A DNA stretch of 64,000 nucleotides from Limibacter armeniacum (GTDB lineage: Bacteria; Bacteroidota; Bacteroidia; Cytophagales; Flammeovirgaceae). Shown here one piece after another: positions 1 to 9,322 of this stretch. A program made the position numbers and the translations under genes. Position 1 is the first letter of the stretch; each line of letters begins with the position of its first letter. The DNA lies in contig NZ_JBAJNO010000009.1 of the NCBI RefSeq assembly GCF_036880985.1, positions 372,001-436,000 on the forward strand. The letters run 5' to 3'. The notes under the pieces are model-generated. The model saw only the letters and a program-made list of their open reading frames with translations. It had not been told where the DNA came from and searched no databases.

Positions 1-17
1 ACCTGTTAAAAGAAAGA

Positions 18-782
18 CTAGTCCCACTTCATTTTTTCCTCTGACGAAGATGCTCTTACCATTGAGGTAAGCTCTTTAATAGACGATCCTTCACCTGCAA
101 TCACCATACTGTGGGTCGTCTTCAGGATCATTGTCTCAAAGCCTTTTGTATAAACGACTTCCTCGGGCTGTCCCTCATCAGTATAAATCGTTTCTTTCAA
201 ACAGATGATCGTCACGCTGTATCTGGACCGCACTTTTACTTCCAATATTGACTTGCCGACAAACTCATCCGGCACAGGCACCTCAATAATGTAAACCTGA
301 GGAGCAATCTCATCCATTGTTTTCACCTTCTGGTTCAGCAATGCCAACCCTAGTCTTTTCCCTTCCTGCTTCTCAGGGAAGACCACCTTTCTCACACCCA
401 TTTCACTCAATATCCTGGCATGAGATTCTCTCGTAGCTCTGGCATAAATATTCTTGACACCTATCTGTTTTAGCGCATCAACGGTCAAAATCTTTGTCTC
501 AAAGTCCTTACCGTGAGACAGGACAACACAATCACTAGGCTTAACGTGCCTGTTCAAGGCATTAGGGTTGGTTACATCGGTCTCATAAACATGCTGAAAG
601 CCTTCTTGCCTCATTCTGTCCAATGAAAAATAATCATCTAATGCTTTGTTAGGGTTATCACCTTCTACATGAAGAATAATCATAAAATCTGCTCCATGCT
701 TTTGAAGTGTTCTGGCGATCTCCAAGCCAAAGGCTCCCATTCCAATCAGAACATATCGCTGATTTGAACTAAAATGTATCAT
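18..782 (-). CDS. ktrA: TrkA/KtrA-type K+ uptake regulatory subunit (RCK domains)
   Basis: Cytoplasmic gating subunit of a K+ uptake channel. The N-terminus carries a Rossmann NAD(P)/ATP-binding glycine motif (GMGAFGLEIA, about residues 14-23), typical of the TrkA-N/RCK_N domain. The last 90 residues fit an RCK_C domain (EVPVPDEFVGKSI). At 254 residues it has one RCK_N plus one RCK_C, the KtrA size, rather than the doubled TrkA of E. coli. It lies 63 nt downstream of the TrkH/KtrB gene on the same strand, so the two very likely form one operon and one complex. The ATG start gives a normal N-terminus. Family assignment is firm; the Ktr versus Trk name is inference from size. Confidence 0.9.
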   Translation of the reverse strand: MIHFSSNQRYVLIGMGAFGLEIARTLQKHGADFMIILHVEGDNPNKALDDYFSLDRMRQEGFQHVYETDVTNPNALNRHVKPSDCVVLSHGKDFETKILTVDALKQIGVKNIYARATRESHARILSEMGVRKVVFPEKQEGKRLGLALLNQKVKTMDEIAPQVYIIEVPVPDEFVGKSILEVKVRSRYSVTIICLKETIYTDEGQPEEVVYTKGFETMILKTTHSMVIAGEGSSIKELTSMVRASSSEEKMKWD

Positions 783-819
783 CGTTTTTTTAAGGTCTTA
801 TCAATAAAAATGGCTCCAC

Positions 820-834
820 TTTGAGCTGCTCAAA
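820..834. repeat. interrupted palindrome between the K+ channel genes
   Basis: TTTGAGC and GCTCAAA face each other across a single base in the 63-nt gap between the channel gene and the RCK gene. It could be a protein-binding site or a small mRNA hairpin that tunes translation of the second gene. Nothing in the sequence decides between these. Confidence 0.3.
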
Positions 835-845
835 CATATAACAAA

Positions 846-2663
846 TCAACCTACTATTATGTGCGCCTCAGGGTATCGGCAAGGGTAAGAGTTGTCATCA
901 CTACCCAAGAATGAGATAATCGTAATCAACCCAATTTTCCCTGAGAACATTAATCCACACAATACAATCTTACTGAAGTTGGAAAAGTCACCCGTAATCC
1001 CCCTTGAAAGCCCTACGGTACCTATTGAAGAAAACACTTCAAAGAAGACATCAACAAACGCCATATTCGTTTCTCTGATTGAAATCAGTAAGATTGACCC
1101 AAAGATGAGTAGGTTTGAAATAATAAAAATCAGAATAGCTCTCCTTATACTGGCCTTCTCCAAAGTATTCCAACCAATATTTACATGATCCTTACCTCTG
1201 CTGTCTGCCCAAAAAGACATCAGCAGGATAAAAACAGTCGTAACTTTCACCCCTCCTGCTGTCGAGTTGGGTGCTCCACCGATGTACATCAGCAGACACA
1301 TGACCATCACACCGGCAGTTGTCATATCTCCCATTTCAATAATGGAAAACCCAGCTGTCCGAGCTGTCACACTAGTAAAAAATGCATTCTGCGCTTGCTG
1401 TATGATGGATAAATCCTTCCAGTTTTCATATTCTGTTAGCCAAAACATGATCGCACCACCAAAGAACAAGATAATTGTTGCATACAAAATGATCTTGGTC
1501 TGAAGCGTAACCCCTCTTGGGTTCAACTGTAGAAAGATTGGAGACTTTTTAAATAGGTCCAAGTAAGTGTAATACCCTAATCCTCCCGTAAGGATAATCA
1601 TCATAAAGACAATATTGGAGAAAAGGTTGGTTGCCAGTGCCGGTTCCTGCAAGCCAGCAGGAAATATCGAGAAGCCTGCATTACAGAATGCGGATACGGA
1701 ATGAAATATTGCCTTGAAGGCTCTCTCACCAAAAGGCATCCCCAAGTCATGCCAAGACACAAATAGACCTATAGCACCAATCAGTTCAGCAGAGAAGGTG
1801 ATGTAAATAATATTTCTCAGGATTTGAGTTACTGTTCTGGTATTATCGCTCCCCAATGTGTCCATAATCACGTACTCCTCCTTAAAGTGAACCCCTTTCC
1901 GAAGCATTAGTCCAAAGAAAGTGGTCAAGGAAATAATACCCAATCCACCAACCTGAAACAGAAACAGCAAAACCAGTTGTCCTTTCATGGTCAATACCTC
2001 CGAGACATTGAATGGTGAAAGCCCCGTCACACAAACTGCGGATGTTGCCGTAAATAAAGCATCCACAAATGTAATATGGGAGTTGGAGCATACAGGAAGT
2101 TGTAAAAGTCCAGTACCAACTATAATCAGCAGCAGAAAGGATGAAACGAAAGTAATGGTTGCCTTACCTGAAAAGTACAGCCATAAATGGCGGTTTCGGG
2201 CAAATACAACCAAGGTCAACCCCGCAACCAACAAAGCTAGTGTAAAGTGGTAGTACTTGAATATTTCAATTGTGTAAGGAGTCAGTTCATGAAAGCGAGG
2301 TAAAAACAGCCCCCTATATACGAGAAAGAAAAAAAACAGGGAGATAAGAATGGCTTCCAGTATGTTATCTTTCAAAAACTGGTACTTATCCCTAGTAAAC
2401 AGGAATCGGAGTATCATAATGGTAAACAGAATTGTCACCACTTGGCGCTCCAATCTCACCATCTTCACAATCTCTTCCATTTCCAAGTAAAAACCGTGTG
2501 TATAAATAAGCAAACCAATAATAAAGAGGCCTAACAACATCTCTACCTTGCCTATATTATTGGAAATGAAATTTTCAATCTGCCAAACAAAAGACGGTCC
2601 TTTTGTAGATACCTTTCTGGCACCTCTCTTAAAAAGGGCCTTTAAGTCTCGGAAAATGTTCAT
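846..2663 (-). CDS. ktrB: TrkH/KtrB family K+ channel subunit
   Basis: Integral inner-membrane pore subunit for K+ (possibly Na+-coupled) uptake. All four pore-loop signatures of the SKT superfamily are visible in order: ATSAVCVTGLS, SVSAFCNAGFS, SVTARTAGFS and SSIGTVGLS, each with the filter glycine. At 605 residues it is longer than KtrB (about 450) because of an extra N-terminal membrane region of about 180 residues with four or more hydrophobic segments ahead of the first repeat; long TrkH-like proteins of this type are common in Bacteroidota. The RCK partner gene follows 63 nt downstream. The start is the ATG at 2663. Confidence 0.93.
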   Translation of the reverse strand: MNIFRDLKALFKRGARKVSTKGPSFVWQIENFISNNIGKVEMLLGLFIIGLLIYTHGFYLEMEEIVKMVRLERQVVTILFTIMILRFLFTRDKYQFLKDNILEAILISLFFFFLVYRGLFLPRFHELTPYTIEIFKYYHFTLALLVAGLTLVVFARNRHLWLYFSGKATITFVSSFLLLIIVGTGLLQLPVCSNSHITFVDALFTATSAVCVTGLSPFNVSEVLTMKGQLVLLFLFQVGGLGIISLTTFFGLMLRKGVHFKEEYVIMDTLGSDNTRTVTQILRNIIYITFSAELIGAIGLFVSWHDLGMPFGERAFKAIFHSVSAFCNAGFSIFPAGLQEPALATNLFSNIVFMMIILTGGLGYYTYLDLFKKSPIFLQLNPRGVTLQTKIILYATIILFFGGAIMFWLTEYENWKDLSIIQQAQNAFFTSVTARTAGFSIIEMGDMTTAGVMVMCLLMYIGGAPNSTAGGVKVTTVFILLMSFWADSRGKDHVNIGWNTLEKASIRRAILIFIISNLLIFGSILLISIRETNMAFVDVFFEVFSSIGTVGLSRGITGDFSNFSKIVLCGLMFSGKIGLITIISFLGSDDNSYPCRYPEAHIIVG

Positions 2664-2953
2664 AGCTGTGGAATTGGTATTGTTATATTGTCAGCTTAGA
2701 ATGGCAAGATGATTATCCTGTGTATAGTATTCTTGGGATGAAGCCGATCATAATGCCTTATTTACTACAATCTCTTTGGCCTAAGCTTAAAATCAATACC
2801 TATAGTTATTTGGTTATTAAAAGGCAGGAACAAACATGCCTCCCTTATTTTGGGGGCAAAAGTTAGTGCTTTCTTACATGAAAAGCACAGGTAAAAGTCA
2901 TCTATTTCCAATCACATTGAATGGCAGAGGATTAGTTTGAGCCTTGATACTAC

Positions 2954-3505
2954 TTACTTTCTCAGCATGATTGAGGTCAGTGAGGATGATTTAGCTTTTT
3001 TCAACAAAAAAAGGATAAAGTCAGCAACCGTTTTCTCAGGACCTTCTACCTTTCTAAAAGTTTGTAAGGCTTGATCAAAAGTTTTCATTTCAGACTCACT
3101 CATCCGGACGGTCAAGGTGTACTCTTCTAAGGGTTTTGAGACTTGAGCTTCTTTTTTAGGGTGGGTAGGCATCGCACGAGGACCTTCAGGAAGCTTTACT
3201 TTCTGTCTCTGCTGATTGTTTTTACTGTTAAACAACCTTCTGATCGCCTCCCCATCTATCCCAAAGGCATACCGGACTGCCAATTCCCTATTCGGAAAAA
3301 ACGCCTCCAAATACCACTTCCAGGTCGCTTGTTTGTCTGAATACCGTTTCCTTCTCAATTGACACAGCCCATTTTCCAGTTCCTTGATACAATAGGTGGC
3401 TTCCCCCGAAAAGAATTCCACCAAATTTCTTTCTGCATCAAACATTGCTAACACCTTCTCAGAGGCTTTAATTTTTTCCAATAATTCGAATTCTGTTGAA
3501 TGCAT
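2954..3505 (-). CDS. hypothetical protein, 183 aa
   Basis: I do not recognise this protein. It is soluble-looking, with no signal peptide or membrane segment. The first 90 residues are rich in aromatic and charged residues (ATWKWYLEAFF, LAVRYAFGIDGEAIRRLF). A Pro/Lys linker follows at about 105-125, then a helical C-terminal part with the stretch KTVADFILFLLKKAKS. Its ATG lies just downstream of the ferrochelatase terminator hairpin, so it is probably transcribed on its own. The function is unknown; coding potential is supported by length and isolation from any competing frame. Confidence 0.7.
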   Translation of the reverse strand: MHSTEFELLEKIKASEKVLAMFDAERNLVEFFSGEATYCIKELENGLCQLRRKRYSDKQATWKWYLEAFFPNRELAVRYAFGIDGEAIRRLFNSKNNQQRQKVKLPEGPRAMPTHPKKEAQVSKPLEEYTLTVRMSESEMKTFDQALQTFRKVEGPEKTVADFILFLLKKAKSSSLTSIMLRK

Positions 3506-3522
3506 AGTAGTGAATATAAAAA

Positions 3523-3555
3523 AAGGGAAAAGGTATACAGGACACCTTTTCCCTT
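3523..3555 (-). terminator. intrinsic terminator after ferrochelatase
   Basis: AAGGGAAAAGGT and ACCTTTTCCCTT form a 12-bp perfect stem. On the minus strand it is followed by a T-run. It sits about 85 nt past the hemH stop and just before the next gene's start. Confidence 0.75.
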
Positions 3556-3640
3556 ATTGAGTCAATGGTTAATCTGTCCTACAATGGTAGAACAATCTCA
3601 AGCATGACTTTTATTCACATCTTGTCAAGATTTAAGTCTT

Positions 3641-4669
3641 TCAGACAATAGATTTGCCATTTTTAGCCAAATCGACAAGGCACTCTACCCATTGCGGATG
3701 GTCATTCAGGCTTTCCACCATCTGCCAGTGTTCGCCGCCTTCTTCCTCAAACTGTTCTTTATATTCCTCCCCTACTTCAATTACTGTCTCCAGACAGTCA
3801 GCAACAAACGCAGGACAGAATGCCAACACTCTCTTTTTACCTTCTTGTGCCAATTGCTTCACCACATCTTCCGTATATGGCTGGATCCAAGGATCTTTTC
3901 CCAACCTTGACTGGAAACAAACCGTGTATTGGTCCTCACTCAGTCCCAATTCAGCTGCCAAAAGCCTAGAAGTCTCAAAACAAGCAGAACGGTAACAGTA
4001 AGTATTTGCCTCTGCATTACAGCTACATGACGTGTCTTGCAGCTTACAACAACTTTCAGTTGCCGCCTTGATAATTTGACGCTCAGGCAAACCATGATAA
4101 CTGAAAACTACCTGATCATACTGCTCTTTTTCCAAGTATTTCTTGCCAATCTCTGCAAACGTCTTGATAAAGAGCGGATGCCTGTGGAAGTGCTGTACAA
4201 ATTTGATATCAGGAATAATCTGCCAACCTCGTACGATCTCCATCACCTTGTCTGCCACTGACCCTGAAGTAGCTGAAGCATACTGAGGGAAGAGTGGAAT
4301 TACCGTAATGTCTTTCACCTTCGCTGCTTTCAGCTCCTCCAAAGCTCGCTCGATACTAGGGCTCTGATAACGCATTCCCAATGCCACATGATATTCATCC
4401 CCTAGCTCTTGCTTCAGCATTGCCAATACTTTTTCACCATAAATCAGCAACGGCGACCCTTCTTTCGTCCATACCTTTTTGTACTCCTTGGAAGACTTTG
4501 GAGCTCTAAATGGTGCTATAATCAGGTTAACCAACATCCAACGTTTCCAACCATCGATGTCGATCACCCTGCCATCCATCAGGAATTCTCTCAAATACTT
4601 TCTTACATCCGGAGTTTCTGGGCTATCCGGCGTTCCCAAGTTTACAATCAGTATTCCCTTTTTTGCCAT
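3641..4669 (-). CDS. hemH: ferrochelatase
   Basis: Inserts Fe2+ into protoporphyrin IX (or coproporphyrin III), the last metal step of haem synthesis. The N-terminal GILIVNLGTPDSPE block is the family signature. The motifs SYHGLPER (active-site His) and the C-terminal PAFVADCLETVIEVGEEY (active-site Glu region) are all present. Three cysteines in CCKLQDTSCSC resemble the Cys cluster of some bacterial enzymes, but I cannot say whether it binds Fe-S. An upstream in-frame ATG at 4711 would add 14 residues; I prefer ATG 4669 because the conserved NLGTPDSP block then begins at the usual distance. A TAnnTTTG promoter lies at 4820-4853. Confidence 0.95.
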   Translation of the reverse strand: MAKKGILIVNLGTPDSPETPDVRKYLREFLMDGRVIDIDGWKRWMLVNLIIAPFRAPKSSKEYKKVWTKEGSPLLIYGEKVLAMLKQELGDEYHVALGMRYQSPSIERALEELKAAKVKDITVIPLFPQYASATSGSVADKVMEIVRGWQIIPDIKFVQHFHRHPLFIKTFAEIGKKYLEKEQYDQVVFSYHGLPERQIIKAATESCCKLQDTSCSCNAEANTYCYRSACFETSRLLAAELGLSEDQYTVCFQSRLGKDPWIQPYTEDVVKQLAQEGKKRVLAFCPAFVADCLETVIEVGEEYKEQFEEEGGEHWQMVESLNDHPQWVECLVDLAKNGKSIV

Positions 4670-4819
4670 GAATTGCAAGTGATTTTTTATCTGTAAGGCA
4701 ATTTTGCCCACCTATCAATTTATTACCAAGGAGACCAAACAACTGTTTAAGTGTTTTGTCTATTCAATTCGCACAAATTTCTAAAATTTCTGCTTTTAAT
4801 TGGATAATTTTTATCAATG

Positions 4820-4853
4820 CAAAGATAAACACTTCTTACAACACTGCTTACAA
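4820..4853 (-). promoter_or_regulatory. Bacteroidota-type promoter for hemH
   Basis: On the minus strand TATCTTTG (4827-4820) matches the -7 consensus TAnnTTTG, and a TTG at 4853-4851 lies 23 nt upstream. It predicts a 5' leader of about 145 nt for hemH. The -33 box abuts the amylase terminator. The spacing is at the long end of the accepted range. Confidence 0.5.
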
Positions 4854-4855
4854 AA

Positions 4856-4886
4856 AAACAAGCCACTAAATTTTAGTGGCTTGTTT
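4856..4886 (-). terminator. terminator after the amylase gene
   Basis: Near-perfect 15-bp arms (AAACAAGCCACTAAA with its complement) around one base, followed by Ts on the minus strand, about 30 nt past the amylase stop codon. Confidence 0.8.
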
Positions 4887-4913
4887 GATCAGAATAACAA
4901 TCTGATATCTCAA

Positions 4914-6829
4914 TTACTTGGTATCCTCCTCAGCTGATTTTTCCAATTCTAAAATCAATGCTGTTTTGGCTGGAACTGTCACTTTATCCAAAGAGTAAGC
5001 TTTTCCGGAGATAACATCCTCTCCTCTGAAATAGCCATTTGTTTCCTCCTTGAACCTTGCCATATCAAGCTCCACATCCTTGTCATTATTACCTATAATG
5101 ACCATCACTTTCTCATTCTGGCTACTGCGGAAGTATACATAAACCTCATCTTGTGGCACCCAGTGCTTCAATTTTCCTTCACGGATAGCTTCGCTGTTCT
5201 TTCTCCAGTTCAGGATATTTTTAAGGTAATCGTAATACTCGTTTTCATCGGCAGTACGTCCTTCAGCTGTAAAAGCATCACGCTTGTCTCCATTCCACCC
5301 TCAGGGAAATCCTCACGGATATCACCATGGTCGCCTCTGTTAGCCATCAGTACTTCTGTACCATAGAAAATCTGAGGAATGCCACGTGTTGTCAACAGAA
5401 AGGCTGTTGCCATTTTCATACTTTCCAAATCCTTATTGAATGAACCAAATGCACGGTCTACATCATGGTTATCCATAAATATCTTATTCTGGATTGGGTT
5501 CTCGTACAAGAAATCTTGTGTCAACGCTGTATGCAGTTCATGCACACTTCTGTTATCTCGCCAAACCTTGTTGATTGCATCCCAAATAGGAAAATCAGAG
5601 ATACTCTCCAAATTGGTTACATAACCATCAGGGTTTGGTCTACCTTTTTTCCAGTATGATTCATAGACTGTTCCCCAAAGCCAAGTTTCACCTACGATAT
5701 AAAAATCCGGATATTCTTCTTTAACTGTTTTCACCCATTCAGACATCGTCTCTTTGTCGTTGTATGGGTATGTATCCATCCTAATCCCATCAATACCAGT
5801 ATACTCAATCCACCATTCAGACATCTGAATCAGGTATTTGGCAAGGTATGGGTTTGAGTTGTTCAAGTCAGGCATATGCCCATCAAACCAACCTTTTTCC
5901 ATAATGGTCTTGTCATACTCAGAAGCATTAGGGTCTGAGATTACTTCTCCTTTGAAGTTGGATCTTGTAAACGTGTCCCACTGGTGTACCCAATCTTCTG
6001 TTGGCAAATCAGCCATCCACCAGTGTTTATCCCCGATATGGTTAAACACCAAGTCCATCACAACTTTCATCCCACGCTTATGCGCCTCATCTACTAGACG
6101 CTTGTAATCTTCATTGGTACCGTGGCGTGGATCAGCCTTATAGAAATTGGTGATTGCATAACCGTGATAAGACCACTCCGGCTCATTATTTTCAAGGAAA
6201 GGCGTTAACCATACCGTCGTAATCCCCAGTTCCTGCAAATAATCCAGCTTTGAAATTACCCCCTCAATATCTCCACCATGTCTGCCTCCTCTGAAGTCAC
6301 GATCAGCAGCCTGTTTCATTTCCTTTACCGTATCATTGTCAGGGTTTCCATTCACAAATCGGTCAGGCATGATCAGGTACATCACATCTCCTGCATCCAA
6401 ACCCTGAGCCTTACCCGGATCATTGGATTTAGCTTTCAGTTCGTACTCATATGTCAAGGGTTTGCGTTTGCCAGTATCAAACTTCAGCAGAACCTTTCCT
6501 GGCTGTGCTCCTTTTAAATCTAATGTCAGAAAAAGATAATTCGGGTTGTCTTTAGTAACCGCTTCTACCACTTTCACTCCTGGGTAATCGACAGACACTT
6601 TTGAATTTCCAATATTCTGTCCATGAACCATCAGCATAACGGAAGTGTTTTTCATTCCTGCCCACCAGAAGGCTGGTTCTATTTTATCAATAGCAGTGGT
6701 ATTCTTTTTCAGTTCGCTAACACTGATTGTTGTATTATCAGCACTAACTGGGGTCGTTGCATGTAAACTCCCCGACATCAAACCGAATGAGAGTACGAGC
6801 GCTCCCACAGACATTGTTAGTTTGTTCAT
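4914..6829 (-). pseudogene. GH13 alpha-amylase/cyclomaltodextrinase-like protein, frameshifted
   Basis: Secreted or periplasmic glycoside hydrolase of family 13 with a signal peptide (residues 1-24), an N-terminal Ig-like domain as in cyclomaltodextrinase/neopullulanase, and a catalytic barrel. All four GH13 regions are present: DLVFNH (His264), GIRMD (nucleophile Asp352), VGETW (acid/base Glu381) and FMDNHD (Asp456). At about 5298-5303 the frame breaks: after DFP the reading frame gives EGGMETS and ends at 5210, whereas the -1 frame continues as GWNGDKRDAF through the C-terminal beta domain to 4914. Restoring a single G gives about 638 residues, the normal family size. It is either a recent inactivation or a sequencing error. 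The catalytic residues lie before the break, but a truncated form would lose the C-terminal sheet. Confidence 0.88.
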
Positions 6830-6928
6830 CTTTCCTTGAAATGTTGTTCACCTAAAATTTGATAGTTAAAATAGTCCAATTCACAATCCCTCAAAATGAC
6901 TATGCTTCCCAACAAGTAAAACACAGTT

Positions 6929-6944
6929 TTGCAACCCGTTGCAA
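6929..6944. promoter_or_regulatory. LacI-family operator upstream of the amylase gene
   Basis: TTGCAACCCGTTGCAA has 7-bp perfect arms around CC and the same length and shape as LacI/MalR-type operators (TTGCAAnCGnTTGCAA). It lies about 100 nt upstream of the amylase start, where repression or activation by a maltodextrin-responsive LacI-type regulator is expected. No such regulator gene is in the window. Confidence 0.5.
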
Positions 6945-7054
6945 GAAAATAAATTAACATTTTTTGGATTATACCATGTTATCATGAGTTTCATTAACTT
7001 TAATTCCTCCTAAAAAATTCCTGCATTTGGCATTGTTAATAATAGATCTATTCA

Positions 7055-7071
7055 TGAACTTCGGGAGTTCA
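7055..7071 (+). repeat. small hairpin before arsC
   Basis: TGAACT and AGTTCA are 6-bp perfect arms with a 5-nt loop, ending 29 nt before the arsC start. It could be a leader hairpin or an operator. Confidence 0.25.
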
Positions 7072-7099
7072 CACTGAAGACATAATTGTAAATATTCTT

Positions 7100-7441
7100 A
7101 TGAAGATTTTCCATAATCCACGTTGTACCAAAAGCAGGCAAACACTGCAACTGATTGAAGAAAAAGGGGCAGATGTAGAAATAGTGAAGTACTTGGATGA
7201 CACTCCTTCCAAAAGTGAGTTGAAGGAAGTATTGAAAAAACTAGGGATGCAACCTTCCCAAATTATCCGTAAAGGAGAAAGCATTTATAAGGAACAGTTT
7301 AAAGGCAAAGACCTTAGTGAAGATGAGTGGCTGGATGTACTGGTAAACAATCCCAAACTGATCGAGCGTCCAATTGTTGTAAAAGGAGACAAGGCTGTAA
7401 TAGGTAGACCACCTGAAAATGTCTTGAGCCTACTTGACTAA
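7100..7441 (+). CDS. arsC: ArsC/Spx family thioredoxin-fold protein (arsenate reductase-like)
   Basis: A 113-residue glutaredoxin-fold protein of the ArsC family. The N-terminal [13 protein letters not shown] holds the catalytic Cys (about residue 9). The ArsC Arg triad region is represented by IRKGE and by [17 protein letters not shown] near the C-terminus, which fits glutathione/glutaredoxin-linked arsenate reductase. The single-Cys CTKS pattern argues against a CxxC Spx regulator. No ars efflux genes are nearby, so the physiological substrate is open. An intrinsic terminator follows directly. Confidence 0.85.
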   Translation: MKIFHNPRCTKSRQTLQLIEEKGADVEIVKYLDDTPSKSELKEVLKKLGMQPSQIIRKGESIYKEQFKGKDLSEDEWLDVLVNNPKLIERPIVVKGDKAVIGRPPENVLSLLD

Positions 7442-7445
7442 GCAA

Positions 7446-7484
7446 AAAACACCTAAAGTTAACACCAATACTTTAGGTGTTTTT
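7446..7484 (+). terminator. arsC terminator
   Basis: ACACCTAAAGT pairs with ACTTTAGGTGT and is followed by TTTT. It lies inside the unsupported 5' extension of the next gene, which argues for the downstream start of that gene. Confidence 0.85.
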
Positions 7485-7553
7485 ATTTTGTTACCTCCCT
7501 TTTGTATTTTAAAGTATTGCATTCCAAATTTTCTTCACCTTAACAACTTTAAA

Positions 7554-7874
7554 ATGCTAATCACCACCACAGAATCAATTGAAGGTAAACGCATAACACA
7601 TTACTACGGACTGGTTACGGGAGAAACAATTATCGGAGCCAACGTATTTAAGGACTTCTTTGCTGGAATCAGGGATATCGTTGGCGGACGTTCTGGCTCC
7701 TACGAAAAAGTTCTGCGAGAAGCCAAAGATGAAGCTGTAAAAGAAATGCAGGAAAAAGCGCAAAAAATGGGCGCTAATGCCGTCATCGGTATTGACCTAG
7801 ACTACGAGACAGTAGGACCTAATGGAGGTATGCTTATGGTAGCAGCCAGTGGCACTGCTGTCAAGGTAGAATAA
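7554..7874 (+). CDS. YbjQ/UPF0145 family protein
   Basis: A 106-residue protein of the YbjQ (heavy-metal-binding-domain, DUF74) family. Diagnostic blocks are [43 protein letters not shown] and the tail [18 protein letters not shown]. Family members form pentameric small proteins of unknown role; metal binding was proposed but is not established. The frame is open back to 7434, but the first 40 codons overlap the arsC terminator and have no family similarity, so I start at the ATG at 7554. Confidence 0.88.
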   Translation: MLITTTESIEGKRITHYYGLVTGETIIGANVFKDFFAGIRDIVGGRSGSYEKVLREAKDEAVKEMQEKAQKMGANAVIGIDLDYETVGPNGGMLMVAASGTAVKVE

Positions 7875-7903
7875 TATTTACACAAAAGAGGCTATTAAAT
7901 GAT

Positions 7904-7934
7904 ACGGTTGGGAAATTCTTCTCAACCGTTTTTA
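7904..7934 (+). terminator. terminator after ybjQ-like gene
   Basis: ACGGTTG and CAACCGT form a 7-bp stem (12-nt loop) followed by TTTTATTT. Confidence 0.7.
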
Positions 7935-8086
7935 TTTCCAATTCATCCAATTGGTTTACTATTATTATAATTATTTTGGAACAGTGTTGTAGTATATTTA
8001 TGTTACATCACCACAAACAACCTAACAAACAAACTGTTTCATATTAGTAAACAGCCATTTACTATCTGATTTTCTGCAATCTATCT

Positions 8087-9163
8087 ATGAAAAAGAAACT
8101 GACACTGCTTTTTATGATGCTATGCTGCACAAAGGGATTTTGTCAGCAAGCTGATCCTAATACCAAAAAGACCCAATCGCTTGTATTCCCACTGATCTAC
8201 TGCAAACCAGAATCCGGTTTTGCTTTTGGGGCTGGTGGTCGAATCTTCCTTATGAAACACCCAAACGTATACAACAACCGTTTTTCTGACATTACCTTTA
8301 TAGCCTCTTACACTACACAAGGGCAAATCAACCTCAATTTTGCTCCCACAATCTTCCTTAATGATGGAGACTATATTCTTGACCTTAAGTTCAAATACAA
8401 AAAAGCACCATTCAGCTTTTGGGGATTAGGTTCTGACAACCCTGACAATGCAGAAGAACAGTTCCTAATGAATGACTTCCTGATTAGGGCTGCCTTGCTA
8501 AAAAGAATGGGGAAAGATTCTTATGTAGGGATCGAATACCTTCACCAAAGTTACATCATCAACGAAGTGGAAGAAGGAGGTATTCTTGATGAGCAAGACA
8601 TAAATGGTGATGCAGGAGCTGCTGTTAATGGCCTAGGTTTCGTCTATCGCTATGACAGTCGAGACAATGACTCCGCTCCCAATTCAGGTGCTTATATAGA
8701 GTTCAAGAACCACGTACTTGAAAATGAACGAACCGAAACATGGTTTACGAAAAACTCCATTGATGTCCGAAAATACATTGGCATCAGCCCTAAAAGTGTT
8801 TTAGCTCTTCAAGGCTATGGAGAAGGCACTTTTGGAGACGCTCCGTTTCAAATGATGGCGTGGTATGGTGGTGAGGATCATGGGCGTGGTTATCACAATG
8901 GTAGAATGATCAATAACTTCTTGGCAATGGCGCGTGCAGAATATCGTTACCGCTTCTTACCAAGATGGGGCGCTGCCGTCTTTGGTGAAGTTGGTGGAGT
9001 TTCTGAAAACCTTCAGGATGTTCTCAAGCATGCTAACTTAAGTGCAGGTACAGGGCTTAGGTTTCAGCTTAGCAAAAAGTCACCAACCTTGTTAAGAGCT
9101 GACATTGGAGTTGGACAGGACGGCAGTACTGGTTTCTATTTGGGTATCAATGAGGTATTCTAA
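8087..9163 (+). CDS. Omp85-family (BamA/TamA-like) outer-membrane beta-barrel protein
   Basis: A 358-residue protein with a signal peptide (cleavage likely after GFCQ) and no POTRA domains, so only the surface-antigen (D15-type) barrel is present. Features are GFAFGAGGRIFL at the first strand, YRYDSRDND(x)nPNSGAY, the GRGY(x)nGR motif (DHGRGYHNGR, the conserved Arg-Gly-Tyr of the Omp85 lid loop), EYRYRFLP and a final strand ending in Phe (LGINEVF). Stand-alone POTRA-less barrels of this type are common in Bacteroidota and their cargo is not known. It is probably not the essential BamA. Confidence 0.85.
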   Translation: MKKKLTLLFMMLCCTKGFCQQADPNTKKTQSLVFPLIYCKPESGFAFGAGGRIFLMKHPNVYNNRFSDITFIASYTTQGQINLNFAPTIFLNDGDYILDLKFKYKKAPFSFWGLGSDNPDNAEEQFLMNDFLIRAALLKRMGKDSYVGIEYLHQSYIINEVEEGGILDEQDINGDAGAAVNGLGFVYRYDSRDNDSAPNSGAYIEFKNHVLENERTETWFTKNSIDVRKYIGISPKSVLALQGYGEGTFGDAPFQMMAWYGGEDHGRGYHNGRMINNFLAMARAEYRYRFLPRWGAAVFGEVGGVSENLQDVLKHANLSAGTGLRFQLSKKSPTLLRADIGVGQDGSTGFYLGINEVF

Positions 9164-9322
9164 TTATTGGAGGGTATAAGTAATCAATTATAATTGTACG
9201 ATTTGGTGAAAATTTTGTCTTTTATAAAAAGATAATGCAAATTTGCGGCTTCAACCAACAACAATAGCTGTCAGAAAACCAGACTGATAGCCTTGAAGAA
9301 TAGTCGAATTTTCATTATCAAC

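Noticed and set aside
4914-5171. A separate 85-residue gene downstream of the amylase
   Set aside because: Its sequence is the missing C-terminal beta domain of the GH13 enzyme, so it is the other side of a frameshift.
7434-7553. Longer N-terminus for the YbjQ-like protein
   Set aside because: The extension overlaps the arsC terminator hairpin and stop codon and has no family-like sequence; the ATG at 7554 gives the normal family length.
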